From Siphlonurus alternatus (Eukaryota; Arthropoda; Insecta; Ephemeroptera; Siphlonuridae), in the NCBI GenBank assembly GCA_949825025.1, contig OX463785.1, forward strand, positions 15,253,971-15,317,970: DNA of 64,000 nucleotides, written 5' to 3'. Under the pieces are notes generated by a model that was given only the letters and a program-made list of their open reading frames with translations, made no database searches and was not told the origin of the DNA. The translations under genes were made by a program, and so were the position numbers. Positions 63,301 through 64,000 of the stretch are shown here, piece after piece; the first letter of the stretch is position 1; every line of letters begins with the position of its first letter.

Positions 63301-64000
63301 ATCATAAATAGGGATAGCAACTATTGACCTCTTTCTAACAGGTTTTCATTAAATAGGACAAAGGTTTCAATTTTTTTGTATTCAAATTGTAATTATTTAA
63401 ATCAAATTCTGGTATCTTTGCTCTTTTAATTATATTGATTTATGATAATTACTTAAATATCAATTAATTAATTAATTAATTATTAATAATTAATTAGTGT
63501 GTACCTTTTTCTCTTGCAAGTCCTCGCATTAAAGGTAAGATAATACGCCCAAAATGTTAAAACAATTCACACATGAAAATTATGAAATATATCTTAAAAT
63601 CTTCTCTACATCCCCTATCAGTAGCTAAAATATCAGGTATAATACATACAAATTCGATCTAGTTTTCAAGTTATGAACTTTAACATTGAGAAATAGAACT
63701 TTCTTGATAAATTAACCAATTTTAAAAATTAATAACTCAAATACTAGATCAACTCGAAATTTTATGCCTCATATTTTAGCTACTTATAGGGGATGAAAAT
63801 ATATGTGTTTCACAATGTTAATGTGTGAGATTTTTTTTTTTTTTTTTTTTTTTAAACATTTTGCATATTATGTTACTCTAAGCAACCGAGGTAATTTTGT
63901 ATACGTGAAAGCATAGAAATTCTATAATATATTTTTTCAATTGAAAATATATTAGCATACTAACCTTGCCAGATGATGATAAAACAAAAAGTTGAGATGT
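60341..64000 (-). CDS. Odorant receptor OR-E (7tm_6), 3' part
   Basis: Exons visible: 3' end of exon 3 (64000-63965), 63279-63090, 62080-61981, 61037-60930, 60857-60678 and 60400-60341. Lengths equal those of OR-C and OR-D (190, 100, 108, 180, 60). About 224 residues can be read without a stop: ISTFCFIIIWQ (exon 3), WIKYHQNYLK (exon 4), MIQEINSVFG (exon 5), SVAGQQILNK (exon 6), SGMGLFTLSKRTFNM and SSSFSYLAILLRIKRSQ (exons 7-8). Exons 1, 2 and most of 3 are beyond the right edge. Exon 7 groups it with OR-C and OR-D, with ESRGLEGEGPARSALQVIL. It is likely intact in the visible part. Confidence 0.83.
60482..60608. repeat. Foldback, CGTGATTCACGAAAGG end
   Basis: AGTTATCCAGGTTTCTCACT and AGTGAGAAACGTGGATAACT arms, ending CTTTCGTGAATCACGCCC. 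It resembles the hairpin at 16702-16828. It lies in OR-E intron 7. Confidence 0.7.
61121..61436. repeat. Foldback MITE, TGACGTCA family, best-preserved copy
   Basis: GGAGTATTGTCCTCAA and TTGAGGACAATACTC ends. Arms TTTATTGCAGAAATGGATAG, GGTGCAAAGTTATGCTA, TTTTTTCAGATTTTTTTGAG, ATTATTGAAAGTCC and TTGTGACGTCACG are mirrored almost perfectly around GGCAAGTCCTATC...TTAAGGAGCG. It lies in OR-E intron 5 and is a good family reference. Confidence 0.93.
61590..61680. repeat. Foldback, CATGACAGTGTTTAATACGG
   Basis: ACATGACAGTGTTTAATACG and CGTTTTAAACACTGCCATGT arms with inner GTTGACGACG / CGTCGTCAAC. A second copy lies at about 52795-52895. Confidence 0.7.
62418..62873. repeat. GC-rich foldback, 456 bp
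   Basis: TGGTGGCTTTATTATGGTGC and GCACCATAGTAAATAGAGCC are inverted ends. Inner arms GAGACCTCCGTG / CACGGAGGTCTC, CACTGTAACTGAGAGTGGCG with complement, and a core CTGGCTGCGCAGCCAG. It stands out as GC-rich in OR-E intron 4. The reverse strand has an 80-codon frame that looks incidental. Confidence 0.8.
63300..63960. repeat. Foldback in OR-E intron 3
   Basis: CATCCCCTATCAGTAGCTAA (about 63610) mirrors TTAGCTACTTATAGGGGATG (about 63777), within a looser inverted repeat from about 63550 to 63865 that ends in a T run. The rest is AT-rich. Confidence 0.65.

Overview
The window is eukaryotic, AT-rich and dominated by introns and short inverted-repeat transposons. Protein homology recognised by eye points to an insect: the 5' part of a class I Golgi alpha-1,2-mannosidase gene (alpha-Man-Ia type) and a tandem cluster of 7tm_6 odorant receptor (OR) genes, all on the minus strand. 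The insect order is not determined.

Layout. 1-5256 is mannosidase intron with old repeats. Its first three coding exons lie at 9960-9646, 5806-5569 and 5387-5257; the catalytic GH47 domain must lie to the left of the window. About 10-12.5 kb is the gene's upstream region, with a possible divergent first exon, a 5S-rRNA-derived SINE and a small TTAA-flanked transposon. From 12.6 kb to the right edge runs the OR cluster, each gene read right to left: OR-A (18288-12577, intact, 398 aa), OR-B (25307-19344, exon 3 split by a 349-bp insertion), OR-C (41832-27978, intact, 401 aa, with a 7.3-kb last intron full of foldback DNA), OR-D (56735-50290, intact, 401 aa), a lone exon 5 (57468-57369), and OR-E (64000-60341, 5' end outside the window). 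The genes share eight coding exons. Exons 5, 6, 7 and 8 are exactly 100, 108, 180 and 60 nt in every gene where they are seen, and the splice phases agree, so the cluster grew by tandem duplication. A and B form one subgroup and C, D and E another.

The receptors would be seven-transmembrane ligand-gated channel subunits working with the conserved co-receptor Orco in sensory neurons. No Orco gene is seen here. The mannosidase is a housekeeping neighbour in N-glycan trimming.

The non-coding part is unusually rich in foldback elements. A family carrying TGACGTCA motifs has at least ten near-complete copies, one enlarged to 4.7 kb. Related copies abut the stop codons of OR-C and OR-D, and probably OR-E. 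A 3.2-kb satellite 1.1 kb upstream of OR-C has a monomer of about 167 bp and a six-monomer higher-order period; sixteen monomers carry TGACGTCA. Other repeats are 5S-derived SINEs, a 5'-truncated non-LTR retrotransposon, TA and GA microsatellites and several smaller MITE families. No CRISPR array, operon or prokaryotic feature is present. Exon boundaries come from reading splice sites and matching paralogues by eye; no alignment program was run.
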